From assembly GCF_003932715.1 (NCBI RefSeq), contig NZ_CP020700.1, forward strand, positions 7,152,501 to 7,216,500: 64,000 nt of DNA, read 5' to 3'. The translations under genes were made by a program, and so were the position numbers. The notes below the pieces were generated by a model. That model had not been told where the DNA came from and ran no database searches. It was given only the letters and a program-made list of their open reading frames with translations. The DNA is from Streptomyces tsukubensis (GTDB lineage Bacteria; Actinomycetota; Actinomycetes; Streptomycetales; Streptomycetaceae). Shown one piece after another: positions 45,585-54,841 of the stretch; the first letter of the stretch is position 1, and each line of letters starts with the position of its first letter.

Positions 45585-46982
45585 TCAGGACTCCCGGGCG
45601 CGCCCCGCCAGGACGGCGGCGAGCAGCGGGAACACCAGCAGCAGGGCGAAGGTCGAACCGAACGCGAACAGCGGATCGACCGGGGAGTTCAGCCCCGCGT
45701 TGAACAGGGCGGCGGCCAGCCCCATCACCGCGATCTGGCCGAGGTTCTGGGTGGTCTGGAGCGCACTGCCCGCATAGCCCTGACGGCCGGGCGGGCTGTG
45801 GCTGAGGGAGAGCAGGGTGACCGTGGGCGTCAGCATGCCCATCCCGAAGGCCGCGACGACCAGGGAGACCGCCGAGGTGGCCGGGGGTGTCGCGGGGAAC
45901 GCCCCGGCGACCGCGACGACCATGGCGCCGACCATGACGAGCGCGCCGACCGTGACGGTGCGATGGCGCGGCCAGTGCGCCGGCCACCGGCCCTGGAGCC
46001 AGGAACCGGCGGCCCAGAGGAGTGCCGCGCCCGTGAAGGCGATGCCCGTCTGTACCGGCGGCACCTTGCGTTCGGAGTCCAGCATCAGCGGAACGAACGC
46101 CTCCAGGGTGAAGTAGGCACCCGACGCCAGACCGCGCAGCAGCACCGTCGCCGGCAGCCCCGGCGCGGCCCGCCAGGTGCCCGGCGGCAGCAGCTTCGGG
46201 GCGAAGACCACCAGCAGCACCAACCCGGTCCCGGCGCACACCAGATGCAGGACGTCCCAGTCCGATACGCCGTACTGGCCGAGCGCCGCGCCCAGGGCGA
46301 CCGCGGTCGCGATCAGCAGCGGCGGCCGGGGCCCCTTCTCCGGGGACTTCCCCTCCGCCGGTGCGGCGGCCCGGGCCCGGCGGACCAGCATCACGACGAT
46401 CGCCAGGGCCGGAAGCACATTGAGCATCGCCAGACCCAGGAACACCATCCGCCAGGACGACCAGGCCACCACAAGACCCGCGATCGGCGGCCCGATCAGC
46501 GAAGGAACGATCCAGCAGGTGCTCATCAACGCCAGCGCACGGGGCCGCAGCCGGTCGGGGAAGGAGTGGGCGATGGCGGTGTTGACGGCCACCGCGACCA
46601 TGCCCGCGGCCATTCCCTCCAGGAACCGGCCCGCGGCGAGCTGCCAGACGGTGGTGCTGGTACCGGAGACCAGCAGGGTGACCACCGCCATACCGACCCC
46701 CGCTGCGAGCGGCCGGTGCGGCCCCGAACGGTCCGCCCAACTGCCGCCGATCACCCCGCCGATCAGGCTCGCCGCGACGAAGCACCCGGCCACCAGGGGA
46801 TAGAGCGACACCCCGTCGAGCTGACGGGCGGCCAGCGGCAGGGTCGGCAGCACCGCGAGCGCCGCGAAGCCCTCCAGGAACATCACCACGGCGAAGGTGG
46901 CGGTCGCGGCACCGTACCGCCGTGAGAACAGCCCCTCACCGGGCGCCGTACCGGACTCCTGCACTGCTGGTTCACTGGTCAC
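45585..46982 (-). CDS. MFS transporter
   Basis: 465 aa with 12-14 membrane helices. GGSWADRSGPHRPLAAG is the loop 2-3 signature (G-x-x-x-D-R-x-G-x-x) and WIVPSLIGPPIAGLVV resembles motif C of drug antiporters (G-x-x-x-G-P-x-x-G), so efflux of a drug-like compound is likely. The start is GTG 46982 (MTSEPAVQESG); the upstream in-frame codons lack family sequence. It is divergent from the phosphotransferase gene. Substrate unknown. Confidence 0.82.
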   Translation of the reverse strand: MTSEPAVQESGTAPGEGLFSRRYGAATATFAVVMFLEGFAALAVLPTLPLAARQLDGVSLYPLVAGCFVAASLIGGVIGGSWADRSGPHRPLAAGVGMAVVTLLVSGTSTTVWQLAAGRFLEGMAAGMVAVAVNTAIAHSFPDRLRPRALALMSTCWIVPSLIGPPIAGLVVAWSSWRMVFLGLAMLNVLPALAIVVMLVRRARAAAPAEGKSPEKGPRPPLLIATAVALGAALGQYGVSDWDVLHLVCAGTGLVLLVVFAPKLLPPGTWRAAPGLPATVLLRGLASGAYFTLEAFVPLMLDSERKVPPVQTGIAFTGAALLWAAGSWLQGRWPAHWPRHRTVTVGALVMVGAMVVAVAGAFPATPPATSAVSLVVAAFGMGMLTPTVTLLSLSHSPPGRQGYAGSALQTTQNLGQIAVMGLAAALFNAGLNSPVDPLFAFGSTFALLLVFPLLAAVLAGRARES

Positions 46983-47145
46983 GAGCGCGGAACGTACAAC
47001 GCGCCCGTCGACACGTGCCAACGTTTTTGGGGCCCTCGGCCGGAGGGGTGCGTGTACGGAAAACGGCTCGACGCTCCCCGGCGCGGTCGGCTGGGATGGA
47101 CGGCGACCGCCCGCCGCCCGCGGGCCGATACCCGGGGAGACCGTG

Positions 47146-48051
47146 GTGGCACAGGCGACAACCGGAGGAACCCGGCCCGCGATCGGCGCCGCACTCGCCC
47201 GGCGACTGGTCGACGACCAGTTCCCGCGCTGGTCCGGTCTGCCGCTGGCACCCGTCGAACCCGGTGGCTCCGATCACGTGATCTTCCGCCTCGGCGGGGA
47301 GCTGTCGGTCCGGTTGCCGCGGCACGAGGAGGCCGTCGGGCAGGCCGCCAAGGAGTACACCTGGCTGCCCCGCCTCGCACCGCACCTGCCGCTGGCCGTC
47401 CCCGTACCGGTCGCCGTCGGCGAGCCCGGGTTCGGATATCCCTGGCCGTGGGCGGTCTCCCGTTGGCTGGACGGTGACACGGCGACCCCGGACGGCATCG
47501 GGGAATCGGCGGCCGCCGCCGAGACGCTGGCCGGTTTCCTCACCGCCCTCCAGCGGTTCGCCCCCGCGGGCCCGGAGGGTGCGGAGGCGCTGCGGGACCC
47601 CGCGCTCACTGCGGAGCCACTGGCCGCCCTGGACGGTGCCACCCGGGCGGCGATCGCCGCCACCGGCGGAGTGTTCGACGCGGCGGCGATGACCGCGGTA
47701 TGGGACGCGGCCCTGGCGGCACCGGCCCGGCAGAGCCCCCCGGTCTGGTTCCACGGCGACTTCCACACCGGCAATCTGCTGACCCGCGGCGGCCGGCCGA
47801 GCGCCGTCATCGACTTCGGCAGCCTCGGCCTGGGGGACCCGGCCCGGGACCTGATGATGGCCTTCACCCTGCTGTCGCCCCGGACCCGGCCGGTGTTCCG
47901 TGCCGCGCTCGGCGCCGACGAGGCGATGTGGACCCGCGGCCGGGGCTGGGCCCTGGCCACGGGTCTGAACGCGTACCGCCACTACGCCGCGGTGAACCCG
48001 AGGGTCGCCGCGCAGACGTCCCGGCAGATCGCGGCGGCGATCGCGGGGTAG
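47146..48051 (+). CDS. aminoglycoside phosphotransferase family kinase
   Basis: 301 aa, protein-kinase-like small-molecule kinase. VWFHGDFHTGNLL is the H-G-D-x-x-x-x-N catalytic loop (H-x-D base), and AVIDFGSLGLGDPARDLM carries the metal-binding D-F-G and the following D-P. The N-lobe has VIFRLGGELSVRLPR with the ATP-binding Lys position occupied by Arg. It is related to aminoglycoside and macrolide kinases, but many chromosomal members have other substrates. GTG 47146 is seven bases after GGGGAG. Confidence 0.8.
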   Translation: MAQATTGGTRPAIGAALARRLVDDQFPRWSGLPLAPVEPGGSDHVIFRLGGELSVRLPRHEEAVGQAAKEYTWLPRLAPHLPLAVPVPVAVGEPGFGYPWPWAVSRWLDGDTATPDGIGESAAAAETLAGFLTALQRFAPAGPEGAEALRDPALTAEPLAALDGATRAAIAATGGVFDAAAMTAVWDAALAAPARQSPPVWFHGDFHTGNLLTRGGRPSAVIDFGSLGLGDPARDLMMAFTLLSPRTRPVFRAALGADEAMWTRGRGWALATGLNAYRHYAAVNPRVAAQTSRQIAAAIAG

Positions 48052-48079
48052 CCGGTCCCCGGTGGAGCGGCTACCCCGC
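48043..48079. terminator. bidirectional hairpin terminator
   Basis: A perfect 12-bp stem (48043-48054 with 48068-48079) with a 13-nt loop. It includes the TAG stop of the kinase gene and lies 18 bp before the stop of the converging hydrolase gene. Confidence 0.75.
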
Positions 48080-48096
48080 CGACGGGTCAGGACGGG

Positions 48097-50910
48097 TCAG
48101 GACGCGTCGCGCACCGTGCCCCTCACCTCCGGACCCGTACCGTTGCCGTCCTCGTCGAGCAGTGCCAGCGTTACGGTTTCCACCGGTTCGCGCTCGGCGT
48201 CCGCGACCGTCGGCACGGTGATGTCCATCTCGGTGCCGCCGACGGGGAACTCCGCAACGAAGGAGGTGTACGCCGGCCAGGTCTTCGACAGCGGGCGCTC
48301 CGGCGACGGCGATGCCCAGAACTGCTCACCCAACCAGACCGGATCCACGTCCCGGGTGGACAGTTCGGGACTCCCGCCCGTCACCGGCGCGATCCCGATA
48401 TTGGCCGCGAAGTACCCCGTGTCGACGGGCTCGGACAGGGAGAGCCGCCAGGTCAGGGCGGCGCCTTCGGTGACGCTGTCGGAGACCGGCACGATGCTGA
48501 TCGTCGGCATCGGGTCGTCGTTCTCGACGAGGACCCGCCCCCTGTCGGAGCCGACGGCCGCGTTCCGCACCGCCTTGACGTATGCCGTACGGGACAGGTC
48601 GTTGCCGTAACGCGTATTGCCCTCGACGGTGATCGACACATCGACGGCAGCCGTGCCCGGCGCGACCGTCACCAGTTCGGAGACCACCTGTTCGCCGTCC
48701 GGCGTGGGCACGAACAGCCGCACCTGGCCGCTGCCCTTGCCGGAGACCGTGACCGGCACCCGGTAGGTCCGTACGCCCGCATCGCCCTCCTGCACGGTCA
48801 GCATGCCGAGGTCGACCCGGGGCAGCTCCGAGTTCTGCACGGCGGGCGTGCCCGGACGCCAGCCCCAGGCGTCCATCAGCCAGATCTGGCCCCGCATGCT
48901 GCGCGGTACCAGCTCCAGCGCCCGGATGTTCCTCAGATCCACCCCGGCGGTGTTCGCCGCCGTCAGCGGGACCCGCACCTCACGGGCCCAGTGCGCGGTG
49001 ATCCGCCCGGTCCCGGGCAGACCGTCGATCCGCACCCCGCCGAGGACGGCCCGCCGCCCGGAGGTGTCGGTGACGGCGACGTCCATCCGGTTGTCGCGGG
49101 TGTTGGGCGGGACGGCGATCCGCAGCGCCAGCGCCTCGGAGCCCGCCACGGAGACGGGGTCCGGCACGGTCATGCGCACCGGCGGCGTTCCGCTGCGCGA
49201 CCACGCAGCCCAGCGCGCCGTCACGGCGTACCGGCCCTCCTCCGGCGTGACCTTCCAGCGGGCGAAGTGCGCCGAGTTCCAGTCCGTCGTATCCCGGTCC
49301 TGGCAGCCGGACGTGTGCTCCGCCGGGATCTGCAGGCACACCGAGCCGCCGGTCACGGCGACCGACGGATCCGGTACGACCACGGGCGTCCGGTGGCCGC
49401 CGACCGCGTGGGTGAACACCCGGGCGGGCGCGGCCGACGGCGCGCTGCGCCCGGAGCCGTCCAGCAGCGGACGCACCCGGTCGTCACCCCCGGCGAACAG
49501 CCGGGCCGCCGCCGCTATGTACGTATTGCCGGCCTTCTGCTGCTGGGTCGCGGTCAGCCGGGGCGCCGCACCGGGTGAGCAGACCCGGTCCGGCCCGTCG
49601 AAGGAGCCGAAATCGTCCTCCGCCGGGGCCTTCGTCTGGCCCGGGGTCCACTCGCTGTTGAAGTAGTTGTGGTTGGCCCCCATCAGATACGCCGCGCTGT
49701 GGAGCGCGGTCACGCTGCCGGAGCCGCGGGCGCCGTCGACGTAGATCTGGCCCTGGAGGTTGGACACATCGCCGTCGCAGCCGGGCAGCAGCGTCAGCGA
49801 GGGCACGTCCGGCGCCGGGTTCTGTCCGAAGATCGTGGGGCCGATCAGGACCGTACCGCGGATCGTCCAGCTCACCGGGCCGTGGTAGCCGTCCTCGGCG
49901 GCCGGAGGCCGGTGGAGGCTGTCGAGCGCGGCACGGTTGACGCCCTCGCCGCCCCGCGAATGCCCGACGAGCAGCACCCGGGAGAGATCGGCCGGAGCCG
50001 CCCGGCGCACCGCGTCCGGCGCCGTCCCGCCGCGCGACCACGCCGCCCAGCGCGCCAGGTGCAGGCGGACCAGGGAGGAACGGGCCTGCGCCCCCAGGTC
50101 CATCGTGTCGTTGTCCTGGGCGTTGATGCCGTTGGCGGATATCGAGACCGTCACATGGCCCTGCGAGGCGAGCAGCTTCTGGGTGTGCAGATAGCCGCGG
50201 TGGCTCAGGATCGGCCGGGTGCCGCGCGGGCACGGCCAGACGAGCGGCGCTGCGCCCTTCGCGTTGTAGCAGGTGGCGTGCCTGCCGTGCAGGAACAGGG
50301 CGACCGGGCGCTTGCCGGGCGCGCCCACGGGGGAGACGACGGTGCCCCGCATCTCCACCGCGGTGGGATAGCCGGGGAGCCGTACGGAGGGCAGGGTGTA
50401 CTCGCCGGAGACCGTACGGTACGGGCCGGGGAGCCCGGGATCGACGGCGTTCACCGGCCCCGGGGCGGCGGGCGGCGCCGCGGGCGGGCTCTGACGGCGG
50501 GCCTCGGCCGCGGCAGCCGCCCGGCCCGCCGCGTCCAGCCTGCGGCCCGCGGCTATCACCCGGAGATCGTCGCCGAGGCCCGTGGGCGACTCGCCGAGCT
50601 CCAGGGTGAACCTCCGCTGGGCCGCGTCGGCCCGCGGATGGCCCAGAAGCCGCTCCCCGGCGAAGAACGCGATCCGCGCGTCTCCGACCGGCACCGGCTC
50701 CGGCGCGGTCCACACCAGACGGCCGCCTCCGGCGGAACCGGCCGCCGGGGGTATCCAGCGCCAGTCGGGCGGCAGGGCACCCGGAGCGCCGGGAGCGGGG
50801 GCGGTCACCGCCCGCGCATCGGGCGGCCGGGCGGTCGCCGTCCCGGGCGTCGCCGCCGCCAGCGCCAGCACCGCTGCGGCAGCGGTGACGATGCGCGTCA
50901 CACGGATCAC
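48097..50910 (-). CDS. large secreted alpha/beta hydrolase with Calx-beta-like repeats
   Basis: 937 aa. Residues 1-27 are a Sec signal (cleavage near TATA-RP). About 150-480 form an alpha/beta hydrolase: FLHGRHATCYN is the oxyanion region and LLVGHSRGGEG holds the nucleophile Ser318. About 490-720 are beta-rich. The C-terminal 220 residues carry two Calx-beta-like repeats (DLGMLTVQEGDAG and VLVENDDPMPTISIVPVSDSV, the second in parts), calcium-binding modules of extracellular proteins. It is probably an extracellular esterase or peptidase of unknown substrate. GTG 50910 follows GAGGAG. Confidence 0.78.
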   Translation of the reverse strand: MIRVTRIVTAAAAVLALAAATPGTATARPPDARAVTAPAPGAPGALPPDWRWIPPAAGSAGGGRLVWTAPEPVPVGDARIAFFAGERLLGHPRADAAQRRFTLELGESPTGLGDDLRVIAAGRRLDAAGRAAAAAEARRQSPPAAPPAAPGPVNAVDPGLPGPYRTVSGEYTLPSVRLPGYPTAVEMRGTVVSPVGAPGKRPVALFLHGRHATCYNAKGAAPLVWPCPRGTRPILSHRGYLHTQKLLASQGHVTVSISANGINAQDNDTMDLGAQARSSLVRLHLARWAAWSRGGTAPDAVRRAAPADLSRVLLVGHSRGGEGVNRAALDSLHRPPAAEDGYHGPVSWTIRGTVLIGPTIFGQNPAPDVPSLTLLPGCDGDVSNLQGQIYVDGARGSGSVTALHSAAYLMGANHNYFNSEWTPGQTKAPAEDDFGSFDGPDRVCSPGAAPRLTATQQQKAGNTYIAAAARLFAGGDDRVRPLLDGSGRSAPSAAPARVFTHAVGGHRTPVVVPDPSVAVTGGSVCLQIPAEHTSGCQDRDTTDWNSAHFARWKVTPEEGRYAVTARWAAWSRSGTPPVRMTVPDPVSVAGSEALALRIAVPPNTRDNRMDVAVTDTSGRRAVLGGVRIDGLPGTGRITAHWAREVRVPLTAANTAGVDLRNIRALELVPRSMRGQIWLMDAWGWRPGTPAVQNSELPRVDLGMLTVQEGDAGVRTYRVPVTVSGKGSGQVRLFVPTPDGEQVVSELVTVAPGTAAVDVSITVEGNTRYGNDLSRTAYVKAVRNAAVGSDRGRVLVENDDPMPTISIVPVSDSVTEGAALTWRLSLSEPVDTGYFAANIGIAPVTGGSPELSTRDVDPVWLGEQFWASPSPERPLSKTWPAYTSFVAEFPVGGTEMDITVPTVADAEREPVETVTLALLDEDGNGTGPEVRGTVRDAS

Positions 50911-51211
50911 GGTGATCTCCTCGTTCGTCGTTCACCGCCCGCGGCCGTTCCCCGTGGTTCGCCGTGCGCCGCAGTTCGCCTGCGGCAGGTCCATCCGCCG
51001 ACAGGTCTGCTGACACCCCGTGAGAACCGCGACGACGCGCGGGCATTCGTCGTCTCCGGAGGACGGTCGACGCGAGCCGGAGGTTGCATCAGCACCAGGG
51101 GATTTCCCCGCTTCACGCCGCCGCGGCGGCGGCGCCCGCCTGTGGGATCCTGCCAACGGGACGGCGGGCAGCCCGGGGCACCGGGGCCGCAGCGGAAGGA
51201 AGGGGCCCAAG
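50911..51211. promoter_or_regulatory. divergent intergenic region, hydrolase/hypothetical
   Basis: 301 bp between divergent genes with no credible coding sequence. It contains a long GC palindrome centred near 51125 (GCCGCCGCGGCGGC) and probably the promoters of both neighbours. No operator can be named. Confidence 0.4.
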
Positions 51212-51739
51212 ATGACGGGGGAGCGAAACGGAAACGCCCCGGACGCATCCGGGGAGTACGGGACGTACGAGGTCGGTGAGCCCGGCGAGGTGAGCCGGCG
51301 CGGCAGGGGCACACACACCCCCTACCCGGACGAGGTTCCCGTCGTGGCGCGCGTCGCGCGGGCTCTGGAGGCCCTCGGCGCGACCGATCCCCGCTTCGAG
51401 GTGTACGCCACCGGCGGACCGGGCTGGCTGGCCGACTGGGACGGCGAGCTGGGCGGCTCCGCAGTGGGGATCGTCTTCGAAGGCGCGGGGCCCGACGCCG
51501 CCGACGTCCGTCTCTTCCTGGACCGCTGGATGTTCGAGTGCATCCCCTCGGCCGATCTGCCGGACCTCCTGACGGCGGTCTTCACACGCCGGGCCGCCAT
51601 CACCGTGGAGCGGTGGCTCTACTTCTGGCGGGTGGACGTCCTCACGGTGACCGTCGGCGAGCGGACGTACTCCACCGGGGACGGCCATGACCCGGAGCGC
51701 CGGTGGAGCCCGTGGGAGAACGACCTCCGCACGGCATAG
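51212..51739 (+). CDS. hypothetical protein
   Basis: 175 aa, not recognised. The first 45 residues are polar and Gly/Glu-rich, then a compact alpha/beta region (VARVARALEALGATDPRFEVY, in parts; VGIVFEGAGPDAADVRLFLDRWMF; VERWLYFWRVDVLTVTVGERTY). No signal or membrane segment. GGAAGGAAGGGG precedes ATG 51212. It stands alone, converging on cobF. Confidence 0.6.
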   Translation: MTGERNGNAPDASGEYGTYEVGEPGEVSRRGRGTHTPYPDEVPVVARVARALEALGATDPRFEVYATGGPGWLADWDGELGGSAVGIVFEGAGPDAADVRLFLDRWMFECIPSADLPDLLTAVFTRRAAITVERWLYFWRVDVLTVTVGERTYSTGDGHDPERRWSPWENDLRTA

Positions 51740-51774
51740 CCCCCGCCGGTGGCGACGAAGGCCGTCGTATCGCC

Positions 51775-52530
51775 TCAGCCCCTGCGCAGCAGATACGTGT
51801 CCATGATCCACCCCTTGCGCTCCCGGGCCTCCGCCCGCAGACGCTCGATGCGCTCCGAAACCTCCGCGAGCCGCCCCTGCACCAGGATCTCGTCCGCCGT
51901 ACCGACGTACGCACCCCAGTAGATGTACGCGTCCTGGTCCAGATGGCGGGTGAAGGCGGTACGGGCGTCCAGCATCACCACCACATCGTCGACGCCCTCC
52001 GGCCAGCCCTCCGCGAGCCGCCGCCCGGTGGTGATCTGCACCGGGCGGGCCACCCGGTTCAGCCCGGTCCGGTGGCGGGCCAGCAGCGCCGACACCGAGC
52101 TGATGCCCGGCACCACCTCGTGGTCGAAGAGGACCGTGCCGCGGGCCGCCACCTCCTCCAGGACCCCGAGGGTGGAGTCGTACAGCGCGGGATCGCCCCA
52201 CACCAGGAACGCCCCGCACTCGCCGTCGCCCAGATCGTCCGCGATGAACCGCTCGAACAGATCGGCCCGGCGGACACGCCAGTCGTCGACGGCGCGCACG
52301 TACTCAGAGGTCTCCCGGTCCCGCTCCGGATCCCGGCCTTCGACCAGACGGTACGAGCCGGGCTCCCGGTGGGCGTCGAGAATGTCCCGCCGCAGCCCGG
52401 TCAGGTCCGCCTTCACCTCGCCCTTCTCCAGGATGAAGAAGGCGTCCGCGGCCTTCAGCGCCTTGACCGCCTGGAGCGTCAGATGATCGGGGTCGCCCGC
52501 CCCGATGCCGATCACGTAAATCTTCCTCAC
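51775..52530 (-). CDS. cobF: precorrin-6A synthase (deacetylating)
   Basis: 251 aa, tetrapyrrole methyltransferase fold. KIYVIGIGAGDPDHLTLQAVKAL, in parts, is the SAM-binding opening (G-x-G-x-G-D), and VVPGISSVSALLARHR is the second family motif. In aerobic cobalamin synthesis CobF methylates C1 of the corrin precursor and releases the acetyl group. GTG 52530 is preferred (GAGGGAGA nine bases upstream). No other cob genes and no cobalamin riboswitch are seen nearby; the isolated position beside the DUF309 gene is common in Streptomyces, as far as I recall. Confidence 0.9.
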   Translation of the reverse strand: MRKIYVIGIGAGDPDHLTLQAVKALKAADAFFILEKGEVKADLTGLRRDILDAHREPGSYRLVEGRDPERDRETSEYVRAVDDWRVRRADLFERFIADDLGDGECGAFLVWGDPALYDSTLGVLEEVAARGTVLFDHEVVPGISSVSALLARHRTGLNRVARPVQITTGRRLAEGWPEGVDDVVVMLDARTAFTRHLDQDAYIYWGAYVGTADEILVQGRLAEVSERIERLRAEARERKGWIMDTYLLRRG

Positions 52531-52592
52531 CCGCAGAGTCTCCCTCACGGCCTTCCCCCGGCCGCAGGCGGACCCCTCTCAGCCTCGCAGCC

Positions 52593-53072
52593 TCAGGTGA
52601 GGGTCAGCCGCGGCGCCTCGGCCCGCGGATCGACCGGCGCGCCCCCGCGGGCCAGCCGCTCCGTGAGGTCCCGGGCCCAGGCCGTCAGCCCCGACACGTC
52701 CACGTCGTACGGATCCCCGTAACCCGCGATCCGCTCCGCCCCGCGCTGCAGCAGCGTCACCCCGCCCTGAGCATTGCCGCGCGCCGCGTGCGTCAGCCCC
52801 ACGGCGAGCTGGGCCAGCCCCTGCCAGAGATCGCGCTCCGGCTCGGGCCGCGACTTCCAGGCATCCTCGAACACCTCGTGCGCGTGGAACGGCTTCCCCT
52901 CGTCCAGCAGCTTCTGCGCCGTCTCCAGCGTCTCGCGCGGCGCCCGCACCACCCCTTCGTCCTGGCGCGCCACCCCCGCCCGCCCGTACGGCAACGGCCG
53001 CCCCAAACCGTCCCGGGGCCGCGCACTGCGGGCGCGCCCTTCACTGTCCCGGTCTCTCGGTGCCCTGTCCAC
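52593..53072 (-). CDS. DUF309 domain-containing protein
   Basis: 159 aa. FHAHEVFEDAWK (about 57-68) is the defining H-x-x-x-E motif, and DLWQGLAQLAVGLTHAARGN continues the helical bundle. The function is unknown; the conserved His/Glu pattern suggests a metal or small-ligand site. The GTG start at 53072 gives the opening MDRAPRDRDSEGRARSARPR, characteristic of this family in Streptomyces. It lies 62 bp upstream of cobF on the same strand and 116 bp from the divergent tRNA. Confidence 0.82.
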   Translation of the reverse strand: MDRAPRDRDSEGRARSARPRDGLGRPLPYGRAGVARQDEGVVRAPRETLETAQKLLDEGKPFHAHEVFEDAWKSRPEPERDLWQGLAQLAVGLTHAARGNAQGGVTLLQRGAERIAGYGDPYDVDVSGLTAWARDLTERLARGGAPVDPRAEAPRLTLT

Positions 53073-53188
53073 GTTCGGAATTCTCCCCGAAACCCCCACC
53101 CGCCCGCAGGCCACCGGCCGTACCCACCCGCCGAGTGGGGTAAAGTCTTCCCTGCAAGCCCGGCCGCAACGGCGGCGGGGCCAGCGAA

Positions 53189-53262
<74 letters not shown>

Positions 53263-53283
53263 CTTGTGTTTTCGCAGGTCGCA

Positions 53284-53315
53284 GGCGGTATCGGAGTAAT
53301 CCGGTGCCGCCTTTT
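53284..53315 (+). terminator. tRNA-Pro terminator
   Basis: An 11-bp stem including two G-U wobbles (53284-53294 with 53301-53311), a 6-nt loop, and TTTT at 53312-53315. This is a canonical intrinsic terminator 22 bp after the tRNA. Confidence 0.8.
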
Positions 53316-53814
53316 CGCTGTTCTTGGGGACCAGTTGGGGACCACGAGGTCCAGGTGTGTTGTCCCGGGACGTTGGTGACATGCGAGCGGGCGGCACCGG
53401 CCGTCGGCCGCGAGGTGGATCTTCGTCGTCAGTCCGCCGCGGGACCGTCCGAGGGCATGACGGGCGGCTCGCCGGCCGGGGCCCGTTGTGACGGACCCCG
53501 GCGGCGTGCTGGTGGGCACGGACGATCGTGGAGTCCACCGAGACGACCCGGTCCAGGTACTCCGCGTCGGCCTCGGCGAGGAGCGCGGCGAAGACACGCT
53601 CCCACGTGCCGTCGAGCGCCCACATCCGCAGCCTGCTGCGGGCGCCTTTCCACGAACCGCGCCGTTCGGGCAGGTCCGTCCACGGAGTGCCCGTCCGGTA
53701 CTTGAAGGCGATCGCGTCGATCACCTGCCGACGGTCACGCCACCCGCCACCCCGCCGGGGTGTCCGGTCCGGCAGCAGCGGTTCGATTCGCGCCCACTGC
53801 GCGCGTCGGACCAC
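53316..53814 (-). pseudogene. decayed IS5-type transposase fused to possible integrase tail
   Basis: On the minus strand, one frame reads AQWARIEPLLPDRTPRRGG, RQVIDAIAFKYRTGTPWTDLP and VVSVDSTIVRAHQHAAG, the N-terminal half of an IS5/IS427-group DDE transposase with the first catalytic Asp. The reading then shifts frame to HALGRSRGGLTTKIHLAADG and RCRPLA near 53385-53420, after which similarity stops; the DDE second half is missing. Some of the frame change could be the group's programmed frameshift, but the loss of the C-terminal half shows it is dead. From about 53385 to the tRNA the frame reads HLDLVVPNWSPRTAKRR, which resembles the last residues of actinobacterial tyrosine recombinases, so an integrase 3' end may remain. 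The family's usual N terminus is also damaged near 53814. Confidence 0.7.
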
Positions 53815-53854
53815 GACACGCCTTCGCCGGGTACGGCAGGCTCAGGGCCGAGTA

Positions 53855-54802
53855 CTACCGTTGGATCACCATCGTCCGGCTGCTGCGGAAGCCCTCGGTG
53901 CGGAAGGTTCCGGCAGCATCGCAGGGGCTGCGGGAGAGCAGGACCAGGTCGAGGCTCGGGGCCGCATCGGGCCAGGTCGGGAGCGCGGTGGCAGTGGGGT
54001 CCACCGTCACCACGAGGGACGGGTCGGACAACGCACGGAGGCTCACGAAGCGATCAGTGGTGACACCCCCCAGATGCGGGTCGAGCATCGCGGACGGGAC
54101 TGCGGAGAAGCCCAGTCGGCTTTTGAAATTGAAGAGTCCGGGCTGGACCACGTGCCCGAAGAGCGACGGATCGTTGCCCAGGGACGCGTACGACAGGCCG
54201 TGCTCACGGGCGAAGCGGAACGCCTCCGCGTAGGCGGCCCGCATCACCCGGCTCGCCCGCGCGCTCGGCGCGGCCGCGGAGAAGCGCATCTGGAGTACCG
54301 ACGCCCCGGGTCGGATCCACCAGATCGAGGTGACGACCGCCTTCCGGCCGTCGTAGACGAAGACGCTCATGTACTCGTCGCCGTTGTCGAGGAGACGGGT
54401 GCGGAATCTGCGGGCGTAGTCCTTGCCGCGCGCCATACCCGCGAGCTGCGCGTCGTACACGGGCAGGAACTCCTCGAAGACCTCCTCGGTCAGTCCGGAC
54501 CGGACGCTCAGGCGCAGCCCTCCCTCCTGCACGGCTCGGCGGCCCAGTCGGATGTTCCGCCGCTCGGTGCCCGATACCCGGGCGGTGAACTCCTCCTCGG
54601 ATGCGCCGAGTGGTGCCAGCCAGTTGACCCAGCGGGGACGGGTCAGAAATCCGAGGCGGTCCAGGACGGCGGGATCCGGATCCTCGTTGTCGTGGAGCCG
54701 GACCACGTCGACGGAGAGTTCCGCCACCGCGCGGGCATCGTGCTCGACGTCGTCACGCGTGACCTTCGCGATGACGAGGTCGTCCTGCTCAATGATCTCC
54801 AT
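53855..54802 (-). CDS. FemAB/BioF2-like GNAT acyltransferase
   Basis: 315 aa. The C-terminal GNAT-type core (about 110-270) shows VFVYDGRKAVVTSIWWIRPG, in parts, RASRVMRAAYAEAFRFAREHG and YASLGNDPSLFGHVVQPGLFNFKSRLGF, in parts, the pattern of the BioF2-like/FemAB group that moves an acyl or aminoacyl group to an amine. In this cluster it could acylate an N-hydroxylated or free amine of the product, or add an amino acid. It is the last gene of the leftward biosynthetic run, 39 bp after the MFS gene, and abuts the transposase remnant. Confidence 0.7.
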   Translation of the reverse strand: MEIIEQDDLVIAKVTRDDVEHDARAVAELSVDVVRLHDNEDPDPAVLDRLGFLTRPRWVNWLAPLGASEEEFTARVSGTERRNIRLGRRAVQEGGLRLSVRSGLTEEVFEEFLPVYDAQLAGMARGKDYARRFRTRLLDNGDEYMSVFVYDGRKAVVTSIWWIRPGASVLQMRFSAAAPSARASRVMRAAYAEAFRFAREHGLSYASLGNDPSLFGHVVQPGLFNFKSRLGFSAVPSAMLDPHLGGVTTDRFVSLRALSDPSLVVTVDPTATALPTWPDAAPSLDLVLLSRSPCDAAGTFRTEGFRSSRTMVIQR

Positions 54803-54841
54803 GTGTGTCCCTATCCTTGACGCGCTCGTGTTCTCTGCCGC

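Noticed and set aside
39466..46785. A 7.3-kb uninterrupted minus-strand frame (2,439 codons)
   Set aside because: It runs antisense to five well-supported genes, from the cyclase gene to the start of the MFS gene region. Its sequence is Gly/Gln/Arg/Val-rich low complexity, as expected from the reverse strand of GC-rich codon use.
52531..52592. Cobalamin riboswitch ahead of cobF
   Set aside because: The gap is only 62 bp, far too short, and no B12-box was seen.
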